Assembly (NCBI GenBank): GCA_019931185.1
Contig: JAINDK010000026.1
Span: forward strand, 1 to 64,000
Reading direction: 5' to 3'
Source: Bryobacter sp. CoA8 C33
GTDB taxonomy: Bacteria; Acidobacteriota; Terriglobia; Bryobacterales; Bryobacteraceae
DNA: 64,000 bases
Below the pieces are notes generated by a model that saw only the letters and a program-made list of their open reading frames with translations, was not told where the DNA came from and did no database searches. The position numbers and the translations under genes were made by a program. Shown piece after piece: positions 54,465-63,129 of this stretch. Every line of letters starts with the position of its first letter. Within the stretch, counting starts at the first letter, position 1.

Positions 54465-54962
54465 ATGCGCGATGCCTTGGTGCTGCTGCTGAGTCTGGGC
54501 GCGGCAGCCTGGGACTGGCGCGTCAGGCGGATCCCCAACTGGCTCTGCCTCGGCGGGCTCCTCGCCGGATTTCTCGTCAATGACACGCGGAGCGCCCTGG
54601 CGGGCGCCGGCCTGGCGCTGGCGATCCATCTGCCGCTGTTTGCCCTGCGTGCTACCGGCGGTGGCGACTTGAAGCTGATGGCCGCCCTCGGCGCGCTGCT
54701 CGGCTGGGAGACCTGGCTGCGCGTCTTTCTGCTTAATGCCGTGCTCGGCGGCGTAGTAGCCCTGGCCCTGGTTCTCTGGCGTGGCGCTGGCCGCGAAACC
54801 GCTAGGCGCCTTGGGCACGTGTTGCGCACTCTGGCCCGCGGTCAGGCGCCCTATCTCGCCCAGCCCGAGCTCGATGTCACCACCGGTCTCGGCCGCACTT
54901 TACCGCGCGGCGTCGTCGTCGCCCTCGCTGTACTCGTCTGGAAATTTAGCGGCTGGCGATAA
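54465..54962 (+). CDS. A24-family prepilin peptidase (CpaA/TadV-like)
   Basis: The 165-residue inner-membrane aspartic protease has the two catalytic Asp residues: Asp17 in AAWDWRVRRIPNW and Asp68 in GGGDLKLMAALGALLGW, the classic G-x-G-D motif. About five membrane helices are predicted. It lacks the N-terminal cytoplasmic methylase domain of PilD, so it is of the short CpaA/TadV kind that processes Flp-type pilins. The ATG follows directly on the stop codon of the previous gene. No pilin or tad genes are in the window. Confidence 0.88.
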   Translation: MRDALVLLLSLGAAAWDWRVRRIPNWLCLGGLLAGFLVNDTRSALAGAGLALAIHLPLFALRATGGGDLKLMAALGALLGWETWLRVFLLNAVLGGVVALALVLWRGAGRETARRLGHVLRTLARGQAPYLAQPELDVTTGLGRTLPRGVVVALAVLVWKFSGWR

Positions 54963-54971
54963 GTCTGCCGC

Positions 54972-56366
54972 CTAGCGCGAAATCGTGAAGCGGTCCAGCT
55001 CTTTGCCGTCCTCGCCGATTTGCCGGAAGCGCAGCTGCTTGGCCGTCGTGTCGATCACCGAAAAGGAATGCACCGTCGATACAAAGCGCGTCGTGAATTC
55101 CTGCCAGCTCGCTTTGTCGGCCGTCTGCTCCTGGTTATAAAGGCTTGCCCCGCCCGCACCGGTCACGATGTAGATCACGCCTTTCGGCTTTTGATTCCTC
55201 TCGCCGTCAAAGGATTTGTCGAGCGTCCACTTGCCGGGTACCTCCTGCTTCTTGCCCAGCTCGAAGCCCGCCTCGACGGCGAACGTGAGCGGATGCGTGC
55301 GCTGGTAGTTGTGTACATGCCCGGCCAGCACCAGATCGGCCTTGCCCTGCTCGAAGATGTCGGCGAGAACCCGCATGCGCTGGTAGCTGAAGTGCGCCTT
55401 CGAGGAGTTAAAGGGCGGATGGTGCAGGCCGATAATGCGCCACTTCGCCTTCGCCGCCGCCTTCAGATCATTGAGCACCCACTGGCGAAAGGCCGGCGTC
55501 GACCAGTCCACATATGGGTTGGAATCGAGAATCGTCCAGTGAACGTTACCGTAATCAAACGAGAAGTTCGCCATGCCGGGAAAGGTGTCTTTCGTCGCCG
55601 CGAGAAATTTCGCCTGCAGGGCGGCATCTCCCTTAAACTGCGGCACCGAGGGATGATCGAGCCCGGTAGCCGGACCATTCACCGGCTGCGACCAGTAAAG
55701 ATAAAACGCCAGCGGGTCGGGGTTCTTCTCAAACTCGATGGGCGATTGTGAATCGTGATTGCCCACCACGGCGGTGAACAACGTCGATTGTAGAAGCGGG
55801 GCGCCCTTCTTCGGATCCGCGGTGGCATGGCTGTAGATGGGCCAGAAATTCGTCTGGTATTCCGACACCCGTCCGCGGCTATAGACGATGTCACCCGTGA
55901 TGAAAATATAGTCGGGCTTCTCGAGCGAAGCATGATAGGCGACCGCGCGCTGCCCGCCGGTCTTGGCCGCGCAATCCCCAAAAACAACAAAGTGCGTATT
56001 CTGATTGGCGCTCTTGCGCGACATCGACGCCGCTTCAAAAACCGTCTTGCCCCCCACCGACACCCGGTAGGAGAAGCGTACACCGGGCTTCAGCTTTTCG
56101 AGCGAAGCGGCGTAAACCCGGTGTGGCGGCGTTCCGGCAAAGTCCACGCGGCGCACCTGACTCACCGCCGCCGGCATCCATCCACCCGAGCTCTTGTACT
56201 CCACCTTGAAATCGACATCCTTGTCGTGGCCCAGCCACATCAGATCCAGCGCGCCACTCGTCGCCGCCGGCCGCTTTCCCAGTTGCAGATAAGGCGTCTC
56301 GAAGAAGTAATCGTCGCGGGCGGCAAGCGACAGCGCGAGTGTGAGGAGAACGAAAAACAAACGCAT
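54972..56366 (-). CDS. secreted purple-acid-phosphatase-like metallophosphoesterase
   Basis: The 464-residue protein has a signal peptide (MRLFFVLLTLALSLAA), a fibronectin III-like N-terminal domain (residues about 40-125) and a calcineurin-like domain with the metal-ligand series VVFGDCAAK, FITGDIVYS, AVVGNHDS, GLHHPPF and LAGHVHNYQRT. The last motif and the Fn3 part are typical of purple acid phosphatases. It would release phosphate from organic esters outside the cytoplasm. It is convergent with the prepilin peptidase and divergent from the sulfatase by 49 bases. Confidence 0.9.
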   Translation of the reverse strand: MRLFFVLLTLALSLAARDDYFFETPYLQLGKRPAATSGALDLMWLGHDKDVDFKVEYKSSGGWMPAAVSQVRRVDFAGTPPHRVYAASLEKLKPGVRFSYRVSVGGKTVFEAASMSRKSANQNTHFVVFGDCAAKTGGQRAVAYHASLEKPDYIFITGDIVYSRGRVSEYQTNFWPIYSHATADPKKGAPLLQSTLFTAVVGNHDSQSPIEFEKNPDPLAFYLYWSQPVNGPATGLDHPSVPQFKGDAALQAKFLAATKDTFPGMANFSFDYGNVHWTILDSNPYVDWSTPAFRQWVLNDLKAAAKAKWRIIGLHHPPFNSSKAHFSYQRMRVLADIFEQGKADLVLAGHVHNYQRTHPLTFAVEAGFELGKKQEVPGKWTLDKSFDGERNQKPKGVIYIVTGAGGASLYNQEQTADKASWQEFTTRFVSTVHSFSVIDTTAKQLRFRQIGEDGKELDRFTISR

Positions 56367-56415
56367 GGCTTTTTCTATTTTGCTCCTCCGCGTTTGAATT
56401 TAAAATTACGAAACA

Positions 56416-57816
56416 ATGTTCCGGCGAGATTTTCTGACTGCAATGGCGGCGCAGACAACGCGCACGCGGGACCTGACCAGCGACAAGCCCAATGTCATCT
56501 GGCTTCTCGCCGACCAGCATCGGGGGCAAGCCATTGGCGCCAATGGTGACCCGAATGCGAACACGCCGAACCTCGACCGCCTCTCCGCCGGTGGCGTCAA
56601 TTTCACTGCCGCCGTCAGCGGCATGCCCTTGTGTTGTCCCTTTCGCGGCAGTCTGCTTACGGGCAAGTATCCCCATGAGTGCGTGCCGGGCCACGAATAC
56701 CCTCTACCCAAGGGCCAACCCACGATCACCACACCGCTGCGCGAGGCTGGATATACAACCGCCTGGTTCGGAAAATGGCATCTCGGCGGCTTTCACGAAC
56801 GCGATGGCCGGGCGGCGAAGTTCATTGTGCCCCCCGATCTGCGAGGCGGCTTTGATAAATGGGTGGGCTATGAGAATAACAATAGCCAGTGGGATTGTTG
56901 GGTGCACGGCGGCCAGGGTCAGGATGCGTTTCTCGAACGCCTGCCCGGTTATGAAACCGACGCTCTCACCGACCTGATGATCGACTATGTTCGCCAACAG
57001 GCCCACGCACAGCGCGAGGGCCGGGGCAAACCCTTCTTCGCCTGCCTCAGCGTCCAACCCCCGCACGACCCCTACGCCGCCCCTGAACAGTACATGTCCC
57101 GCTATAACCCCGCCCGCATCGAACTGCGGCCCAACGTGCCCCGCGTGGCTCGCCTCGAGGCCCAGGCCCGCCGCGATCTCGCCGGCTACTACGCCATGAT
57201 CGAAAATTGGGATAGCAATATCGGACGCCTCCGCCGCGTGCTCGATCAGGAGGGCATCAGCTTTCGTACCCACCTGATGGTCTTCAGCGATCACGGTGAT
57301 ATGCACGGCAGTCATGGCATGTTCCGCAAGATGACCGTTCATGAGGAGAGCATCCGCGTGCCCATGATCCTCGGCGGCGAACAGCCCGTGTACGAGGGCC
57401 GAGCCACGGGCCGATTCCCCGTGCCGCTCAATCACGTTGATATCGCCCCCACCACGCTCGGCCTCTGCGGTATTGAAAAACCCGCTTTCATGCGCGGCTT
57501 TGATTATTCCGGCTACCGGCTCACGCGGCGCAAGCGCGGCGGCGAGCCAGACAGCGCCTATCTGCAGTCGGTCGTGCCCACGGGCCACAATCACAGCATC
57601 AATAAAGCCTGGCGCGGCCTCGTCACACGCGACGGTTGGAAGTACGCCTGCTTTGAAAACACCAGCTGGCTCTTGTTCAATCTGAACGAAGACCCCTATG
57701 AACAGATGAACCTCGCGCACAACAACGCCTACCGCGCGGAACGGTCAAAACTCATCACGCGGCTCCGCGCCTGGGCCGCCGATACCGGCGACCGCTTCGC
57801 CATCCCGGCGGATTAG
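56416..57816 (+). CDS. sulfatase with formylglycine motif
   Basis: The 466-residue alkaline-phosphatase-fold enzyme has the sulfatase signature C-C-P-F-R at residues 73-77 (C-x-P-x-R), so Cys73 should be matured to formylglycine. Other marks are NVIWLLADQHRGQAIG at the start, TAWFGKWHLGG and VFSDHGDMHGSHGMF with the metal-binding Asp and His. The N terminus M-F-R-R-D-F-L resembles the end of a twin-arginine leader, but the hydrophobic part is short. It cleaves sulfate esters, perhaps on polysaccharides. No anaerobic maturase lies next to it; the substrate is unknown. Confidence 0.9.
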   Translation: MFRRDFLTAMAAQTTRTRDLTSDKPNVIWLLADQHRGQAIGANGDPNANTPNLDRLSAGGVNFTAAVSGMPLCCPFRGSLLTGKYPHECVPGHEYPLPKGQPTITTPLREAGYTTAWFGKWHLGGFHERDGRAAKFIVPPDLRGGFDKWVGYENNNSQWDCWVHGGQGQDAFLERLPGYETDALTDLMIDYVRQQAHAQREGRGKPFFACLSVQPPHDPYAAPEQYMSRYNPARIELRPNVPRVARLEAQARRDLAGYYAMIENWDSNIGRLRRVLDQEGISFRTHLMVFSDHGDMHGSHGMFRKMTVHEESIRVPMILGGEQPVYEGRATGRFPVPLNHVDIAPTTLGLCGIEKPAFMRGFDYSGYRLTRRKRGGEPDSAYLQSVVPTGHNHSINKAWRGLVTRDGWKYACFENTSWLLFNLNEDPYEQMNLAHNNAYRAERSKLITRLRAWAADTGDRFAIPAD

Positions 57817-57860
57817 GGCGCTGGTTTGCTAGATTGGTTGTGATCCCAAGGAATCAAGCA

Positions 57861-58148
57861 ATGAATTTACGGCCTTTGCACGATCACGTGCTCGTTAAGC
57901 GAATTGAATCACAAGGAAACAAAATCGGCAGTCTTTTTGTGCCGGATAGTGCGCAGGAAAAACCGCAAGAAGCCGAAGTGGTCGCTGTTGGTGCTGGAAA
58001 GCAACTCAAGGACGGCCGCCGCGTGGCAATGGAAGTCAAAGTGGGCGACCGGATCCTCTTCGGCAAATACTCCGGATCCGAAACCAAAATGGATGGCCAG
58101 GAGTTTCTCATTCTGAGGGAAAGTGAAATTCTCGCCGTCCTCGGCTAG
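57861..58148 (+). CDS. groES: co-chaperonin GroES, stand-alone gene
   Basis: The 95-residue protein has the GroES pattern NLRPLHDHVLVKRIE, the mobile loop region (GNKIGSLFVPDSAQEKPQ) and VGDRILFGKYSGSE. GroES caps the GroEL ring. AAGGA lies 10 bases before the ATG at 57861. Unlike the usual arrangement no groEL follows; the next gene is ompH/skp. The mobile loop reads S-L-F-V-P instead of the common G-I-V/I-L-P, a small change at the GroEL contact. No CIRCE repeat is seen upstream. Confidence 0.92.
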   Translation: MNLRPLHDHVLVKRIESQGNKIGSLFVPDSAQEKPQEAEVVAVGAGKQLKDGRRVAMEVKVGDRILFGKYSGSETKMDGQEFLILRESEILAVLG

Positions 58149-58184
58149 GGCCAAGCGCGGAAGAGAGCAGGAGACGTCAGGACA

Positions 58185-58694
58185 ATGAAAAAGATGATGA
58201 CCCGCGTTTTGCTCGGTGCGATGATGAGCGTCGCGCTGTTCGGCCAGGCCAAAATTGCCATTTTGAACACGCAGAAGGCCTTGCTCGACACGGCCGAAAT
58301 CAAGAAGGCACAAGCCGACCTCGAGGCAAAGTTCAAACCGCGCACCGATGAGCTGACTAAACTCAACACGGAACTAAACGACATCCAAACCCGTCTCAAC
58401 GCGGGAGCGGGCAAGTTGACGCCGCAAGTGGAAGCCGACCTGCAATCCCAGGGCCAGCGCAAGCAGCGCGAGTTGCAGCGCAAGCAGGAAGACCTGCAGG
58501 CCGAGGTCGAGCGCGACCGCCAGGAGATTCTCCTGCGCGCCAGCCAGCGCATGCAGGAAGTGGTCAAGAAACTGGCCGAGGAAAAGGGCTACGACGTAGT
58601 GCTCGACACCTCGAATGCAGTCCACTTCAAGGCCACGCTCGAGATCACGGCGGAAGCCACGGCGGCTTACGACAAAGCAAATCCCGCCAAGTAG
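58185..58694 (+). CDS. OmpH/Skp-family periplasmic chaperone
   Basis: The 169-residue protein has a signal peptide (residues 1-22, ending LFGQA), a short beta segment KIAILNTQKALLDTAE typical of OmpH starts, a long coiled coil rich in Lys, Glu and Gln (about residues 45-130), and a closing beta segment YDVVLDTSNAVHFK. As a trimer, Skp holds unfolded outer membrane proteins in its tentacles. AGGA precedes the ATG. It is followed after 6 bases by a small membrane protein gene, so the two are probably one transcript. Confidence 0.9.
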   Translation: MKKMMTRVLLGAMMSVALFGQAKIAILNTQKALLDTAEIKKAQADLEAKFKPRTDELTKLNTELNDIQTRLNAGAGKLTPQVEADLQSQGQRKQRELQRKQEDLQAEVERDRQEILLRASQRMQEVVKKLAEEKGYDVVLDTSNAVHFKATLEITAEATAAYDKANPAK

Positions 58695-58700
58695 GGTGGA

Positions 58701-59201
58701 ATGAGTTCTTTTCTCGACCAATACGGAGCTGGTGAAGAGCGGCGCAACAAGCTGATTGTTCGCGCCGTTCTTGCTTTATTGGCCCTGCTCTCCGTCGCTG
58801 TCGGCGGCTATTATGTGCTGCGTAACTGGAAGGAGCAGAATCGCCTTAGCGATTTTCGCGCTCTGCTCGAGAAAAAAGATTACCAAGGCGCTTACCAGCA
58901 TTGGGGATGCACGCCGGAAAAGCCCTGCCCCTACTACCCCTACTTAAAATTTCTCGAGGACTGGGGTGAGAAAAGCGGCCATACCGATTTCAACACCATG
59001 CAGGTGGTGCGCAAGGTGACCTGCAAGGATGGCTATGGCGCCGGCTGGAAGTTTGGCAAGGATACGGTCCATCTCTGGGTGGTGCGCGAAGACCAGATGT
59101 TGAGCTACGACCCTTGGCCTAACTGGCGCCAAACCTGGCTTGCGGCCCTGTTTAACGATTGCAGCGGGATGAACCGGAATCTGCGGATCCGGACGAATTA
59201 G
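58701..59201 (+). CDS. hypothetical single-pass membrane protein
   Basis: The 166-residue protein has one membrane helix at about residues 19-40 (IVRAVLALLALLSVAVGGYYVL), then a soluble domain with four Cys residues (CTPEKPCPYYPYLKFLEDWG, VTCKDGYGAGWKFG, and one near the C terminus) that may be disulfide-bonded outside the cytoplasm. Family not recognised. It lies 6 bases after ompH/skp. Its last 50 bases overlap the end of a convergent phosphoesterase gene, and the residues encoded there (NDCSGMNRNLRIRTN) are less typical, so the tail could be recently extended. Confidence 0.72.
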   Translation: MSSFLDQYGAGEERRNKLIVRAVLALLALLSVAVGGYYVLRNWKEQNRLSDFRALLEKKDYQGAYQHWGCTPEKPCPYYPYLKFLEDWGEKSGHTDFNTMQVVRKVTCKDGYGAGWKFGKDTVHLWVVREDQMLSYDPWPNWRQTWLAALFNDCSGMNRNLRIRTN

Positions 59202-59907
59202 CCGCCACTCGCACCACGGTCCTCTCCGGATAACGCAGCGCCGCTAGCGCCCCTCCATACACTGCCCCCAGATCGATATTCACTGTGTTGTTGAGCCAGC
59301 GCGGCTCAGGCACCGGCGTGTGCCCGTACACCACCAGCGCCCGCCCCCGGTAATCGGCCGCCCAATCCCGCCGCACCGGAAGCCCCTCCACCGTCTTCTC
59401 TCCTGTCGGCACTCCATATAAAGCCATTCGCCGCGCCGCCCCCGAATCCACCCCCTGCAGCTCCTCATACAACCCCGCATGGGCCACCACCAACCGCCCC
59501 TCATCAAGCACAAGTTGCGTCGGCAGACCACCGAGAAACTCGGCCAAGCCCTGCCTTTCCACCGCCGTCAACCCCGACAATTCCGCAATCGAGCGGTCCA
59601 GCCCATGCGTCACCTGAACGCGCCGTCCCATCAGCCACCGGCGCAACTTATCGTCATGGTTGCCCATAACAGCCAAGGCCCGCCCGCTTTCCACGAACGA
59701 TCGCACCAGCCGCAATGTCGCCAAAACCTCTGGGCCACGGTCCACCAGGTCCCCCACGAAAACAAGGCAGCGTCCCTGCTCGTGCACCCCCTCGTGATAA
59801 CCCAGCTCTTCGAGCAGCCGCACCAGCAGGTCATGGCAGCCATGCACGTCGCCGATAATGTCGAAGCAGCCGTGACACTCTAACGCGATGGATCTTGCTT
59901 GCGGCAT
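59152..59907 (-). CDS. calcineurin-like serine/threonine phosphatase (PrpE/ApaH-like)
   Basis: The 251-residue protein carries the full metallophosphoesterase motif series: DIIGDVHGCHD, VFVGDLVDRGPE, VMGNHDDKL, VVAHAGLY and VVYGHTPVP, with metal ligands in each. The order and length match the PrpE/polynucleotide-kinase-associated phosphatase group, which act on dinucleoside polyphosphates or phosphoproteins. The ATG at 59907 (MPQARS) is chosen because the catalytic domain begins soon after; the frame is open 12 codons further. No signal peptide. Its end overlaps the convergent membrane protein gene by 50 bases. Confidence 0.88.
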   Translation of the reverse strand: MPQARSIALECHGCFDIIGDVHGCHDLLVRLLEELGYHEGVHEQGRCLVFVGDLVDRGPEVLATLRLVRSFVESGRALAVMGNHDDKLRRWLMGRRVQVTHGLDRSIAELSGLTAVERQGLAEFLGGLPTQLVLDEGRLVVAHAGLYEELQGVDSGAARRMALYGVPTGEKTVEGLPVRRDWAADYRGRALVVYGHTPVPEPRWLNNTVNIDLGAVYGGALAALRYPERTVVRVAANSSGSADSGSSRCNR

Positions 59908-59978
59908 GAGTGGCGGTGGCGGACCCCGCCTGCCGCCCTTCATTTTAACCGGGCTCCGCCACGGGGTAACATGCGTTA

Positions 59979-61730
59979 GTGAGAACGGGAATCATTTTTT
60001 TCCTCGCCATGTCTTCCCTCTGCGCCCAACGCGTTGTGAAGGAAGCACGTTTTGCCGTCGACTATGACCAACCCGTGCGGCGCCTCGCCGCCGCCCGCCC
60101 GGTCAACGCCATCGGTCTGATCGCCGCTGAACACTCTCATGCCTCCCTGCGCGGTTCCCGCGACGGCGCCACTTGGGGTCCCTGGCAGCAGGTCGTCCTC
60201 GGCCACGAGGGCGGCACCGTCGTCTGGTTTGAACAGGGTGTCCAGGAGGTCGAATTCCAGGCCGGCTCCACGCTCCGCGTATTGTTCATCGACCCCGGCC
60301 CATCCAGCCGCCAAAGCACCAGTGAACCCATCGTCAGCCGCGCCGGCTGGGGCTGCGGCCCGGAATGCAACCCCGCCAGCCCTCCCGTATACGCCCCCGT
60401 CACTCACCTCGTCGTTCACCATTCCGCCGGCGGCAACTCCGCCACCGACTGGGCCGCCATCGTGCGCAGCATCTGGGTTCTGCACGTCCGCGGCAATGGC
60501 TGGAACGATATCGGCTACAACTATCTCATCGATCCCAATGGCGTCACCTACGAAGGCCGCGCCGGCGGCGAGGGTGTCGTCGGCGCTCATTTCTCCGGCG
60601 TCAACACCGGCACCATGGGGGTTTGCCTGATGGGTACTTACAGCACGGTCCCGCCTTCGGCCGCCGCTCTCGACTCACTCAGCCGCCTGCTCGGCCAACA
60701 GGCCCAGCGCTGGAGCCTCGACCCCCTCGGCCAAACCCTCCACACCGCCAGCGGCCTCACACTCAACGTCATCAGCGGACACCGTGACGCCGGCTTGAGC
60801 CCCCGCGCGAGCGGCGCAACCGAATGCCCCGGTAACGGCCTTTACACCTGGCTGCCCGCCCTGCGGAATCGCATCGAGCGCACACGCGCCTGCGCCCCTT
60901 CACTCGAGCGCCGCAATTACTGCTTCGGCGGCGCCGGCGGCAGCTTCCCCATCGCCGTCGAAGTGAATCCCGGCTGTGAGATCGGCGTCAGCGGGGGCGC
61001 CGAGTGGGTGCGCGTCCGTGACGGGCGCCTCATCGCCGACCCCAACCCAGCTCCGGCCCGCCGCGGCACCGACCTGCGCATTGGCGGCAGCGTCATCCAG
61101 GTGGCCCAGGCCGAAGCCGGCGTTGAACAATTGCCCTGCGTCGCCCGCGGCGGCGTGGTCAATGCCGCTAGCTTCGACGCTCGCCCCCTCGCCCTCGGCT
61201 CTATCGCCAGCCTCTTTGGTGAAGACCTGTGGCGCGAAGGCGCCCCGCCCTCCGTCACGGTCAATGGCCGCGCCGCCACCGTCTTTGGCGCCGTTCCCGG
61301 ACAGTTGAATTTCGCGCTCCCCGCCGGCACCCAAACCGGCAGCGCCCGCCTCGAAGTGGTGCGCCAGGGCATCCGCAGCCCCGAAACCATGATCTGGGTT
61401 ACCGAAGCCGCTCCCGCCATCTTCGCCGCTCAGAACTTCGATGACGGTAGCCTGCACTCCGCCTCCCGCCCCGTGCGCCCCGGCCGTCCCCTCATCATCT
61501 ACCTCACCGGTATCGGCGCCAACCGCGCCCTGCCCTGGGAAGTCCGCATCGATGGCGCCCCGGCCGAAGGTCTGTTTCTCGGCCCAGCTCCCGGCTTCCT
61601 CGGCCTCGGCCAGGCAAACGTTGCGGTACCAACGAATTTGTCGCCCGGTGAGCACCGCCTCGAAATCATCGTCAGCGGCGCGGCCAGTCCCCCGCTTCCC
61701 CTCTTTACCGGCCCTCTCAACTCAAACTGA
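59979..61730 (+). CDS. secreted PGRP-type N-acetylmuramoyl-L-alanine amidase with Solibacter C-terminal domain
   Basis: The 583-residue exported protein starts with a signal peptide (RTGIIFFLAMSSLCAQ). A peptidoglycan-recognition/amidase_2 domain spans residues about 115-310: zinc ligands His in VVHHSAGG, His in ISGHRDAG and Cys in ATECPGNG, with the Tyr of NDIGYNYLID, so it should be active. A Cys-rich linker follows. The last 200 residues match the Solibacter-type C-terminal domain (GGVVNAASFD, LGSIASLFGEDL, VFGAVPGQLNFALPAG, YLTGIGANR). The enzyme cuts the amide between muramic acid and alanine. Start is a GTG at 59979. Confidence 0.9.
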   Translation: MRTGIIFFLAMSSLCAQRVVKEARFAVDYDQPVRRLAAARPVNAIGLIAAEHSHASLRGSRDGATWGPWQQVVLGHEGGTVVWFEQGVQEVEFQAGSTLRVLFIDPGPSSRQSTSEPIVSRAGWGCGPECNPASPPVYAPVTHLVVHHSAGGNSATDWAAIVRSIWVLHVRGNGWNDIGYNYLIDPNGVTYEGRAGGEGVVGAHFSGVNTGTMGVCLMGTYSTVPPSAAALDSLSRLLGQQAQRWSLDPLGQTLHTASGLTLNVISGHRDAGLSPRASGATECPGNGLYTWLPALRNRIERTRACAPSLERRNYCFGGAGGSFPIAVEVNPGCEIGVSGGAEWVRVRDGRLIADPNPAPARRGTDLRIGGSVIQVAQAEAGVEQLPCVARGGVVNAASFDARPLALGSIASLFGEDLWREGAPPSVTVNGRAATVFGAVPGQLNFALPAGTQTGSARLEVVRQGIRSPETMIWVTEAAPAIFAAQNFDDGSLHSASRPVRPGRPLIIYLTGIGANRALPWEVRIDGAPAEGLFLGPAPGFLGLGQANVAVPTNLSPGEHRLEIIVSGAASPPLPLFTGPLNSN

Positions 61731-61733
61731 AAG

Positions 61734-61810
61734 TGGTGGGAACGGGCAGATTCGAACTGCCGACCTTCCGCTTAGGAGGCGGACGCTCTATCCAGCTGAG
61801 CTACGTCCCC
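61734..61810 (-). tRNA. tRNA-Arg (anticodon CCT)
   Basis: On the minus strand the cloverleaf is complete: acceptor stem GGGGACG/CGTTCCC, D stem GCTC/GAGC, anticodon stem TCCGC/GCGGA with loop CTCCTAA (anticodon CCT, reading AGG), T stem GGCAG/CTGCC with loop TTCGAAT, discriminator A and an encoded CCA. Its 3' end lies 4 bases from the stop of the convergent amidase gene. Confidence 0.97.
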
Positions 61811-61815
61811 ACTTG

Positions 61816-63081
61816 CTAATCAGTGTAGCGTTTCAAACCCTTCTGTCCAATATCGCGCCGGTACTGCATGCCTTCAAAGCGAATCGGCCGCACCGCTCCG
61901 TACACCGCATCGAGCGCCGCGCGCAGGCTCTCTCCCCGCCCCGTAACGCCCAGCACGCGCCCGCCCGCCGTGACGATCCGATCGCCCTCCCGCCGCGTCC
62001 CGGCATGAAACACCGTCGCCCCCTCCACCTCATCGAGTCCCTCAATGACATCCCCGGAGCGCACCTTGCCCGGATAGCCCGCCGCCGCCAGCACCACACA
62101 CGCGCTCGCCCCCGCGCCAATGCGCAACCGTGCCGAATCGAGCCGCCCTTCCGTCGCCGCCAGAATCGTCTCCGCGAATCCTCCTTCCATGCGATACAGC
62201 AGCGCCTGCGTCTCCGGGTCTCCCAGCCGCACGTTATACTCAAGCACCTTCGGCCCGTCGGCCGTCATCATCAGCCCCGCATAAAGAAACCCGCGGAACG
62301 GCATCCCTTCGGCCGCCATCCCCTCGAGCGTGCGGAGGATTACGTTGTTCAGGATCCATTCCTTTTGCTCGCCCGATAAAATGCGGTCATCCGAATAAGC
62401 GCCCATCCCCCCCGTGTTCGGCCCTTCATCGTTTTCAAAGATCGCCTTATGGTCCTGCGATGGCGGCAGCGCCCGCGCCCGGTCCTGATCGCAAATCGCG
62501 ATAAAGCTCACTTCCTCCCCACGCCAGAAATCCTCGATGATCACCCGGGATCCGGCCGCGCCAACCAGGTCCCCCGAAAACAACCCCTCGAGCGCCGCCT
62601 CGGCTTCCGCCCGCGTCTTGGCGATCACCACTCCCTTGCCCGCCGCCAGCCCGTCGGCCTTCAACACCACCGGCAGTTCAAAGCGCACCAACGCCGCCCG
62701 CGCCTCCGCCAGAGAATCAAAAATTTGAAAGCGCGCCGTCGGAATCCCGTGCCGCGCCATAAACTCCTTGGAGAACGCTTTCGAGCCCTCCAGTTGCGCC
62801 GCCTCCCGCCGCGGCCCGAAGACCTTCCGCCCATGCGATTCAAACAAATCCACGATCCCGGCCACCAGCGGCGCCTCCGGCCCTACAATCGTCAAATCGG
62901 CGTTGATCAGATTCGCCACTTCCAAATAGCGCTCAGGCGTCTGCGATTCGAGCGGCACACACTCGGCCACGGCCGCTATGCCAGGATTACCCGGCGCGGT
63001 CCAAACCTTATGTCCTTCCGCGGCACACCGCCAGGCGATCGCATGTTCCCGTCCGCCCGAACCGACAACGAGGATGTTCAA
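61816..63081 (-). CDS. purD: phosphoribosylamine-glycine ligase
   Basis: The 421-residue ATP-grasp enzyme starts NILVVGSGGREHAIAW and has the grasp signatures FELPVVLKADGLAAGKGVV, GPNTGGMGAYSDD and LEYNVRLGDPETQ with the metal-binding Glu and Asn. It joins phosphoribosylamine and glycine in the second step of purine synthesis. A TTG at 63081 is chosen: GGAGG lies 11 bases before it and the protein then begins at the normal PurD N terminus; another TTG at 63099 overlaps the ribosome site. It is divergent from mnmG by 48 bases and is followed by tRNA-Arg. Confidence 0.95.
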   Translation of the reverse strand: MNILVVGSGGREHAIAWRCAAEGHKVWTAPGNPGIAAVAECVPLESQTPERYLEVANLINADLTIVGPEAPLVAGIVDLFESHGRKVFGPRREAAQLEGSKAFSKEFMARHGIPTARFQIFDSLAEARAALVRFELPVVLKADGLAAGKGVVIAKTRAEAEAALEGLFSGDLVGAAGSRVIIEDFWRGEEVSFIAICDQDRARALPPSQDHKAIFENDEGPNTGGMGAYSDDRILSGEQKEWILNNVILRTLEGMAAEGMPFRGFLYAGLMMTADGPKVLEYNVRLGDPETQALLYRMEGGFAETILAATEGRLDSARLRIGAGASACVVLAAAGYPGKVRSGDVIEGLDEVEGATVFHAGTRREGDRIVTAGGRVLGVTGRGESLRAALDAVYGAVRPIRFEGMQYRRDIGQKGLKRYTD

Positions 63082-63129
63082 GTGAGAATTTGCCTCCAAA
63101 AGCTAGAATAAGGCTGAAGACCCCAAAAA

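Noticed and set aside
57817-57860. CIRCE element expected before groES
   Set aside because: No TTAGCACTC inverted repeat is present in the spacer.
61430-62379. Plus-strand frame running through the tRNA and purD
   Set aside because: It crosses a complete tRNA gene and is antisense to purD.
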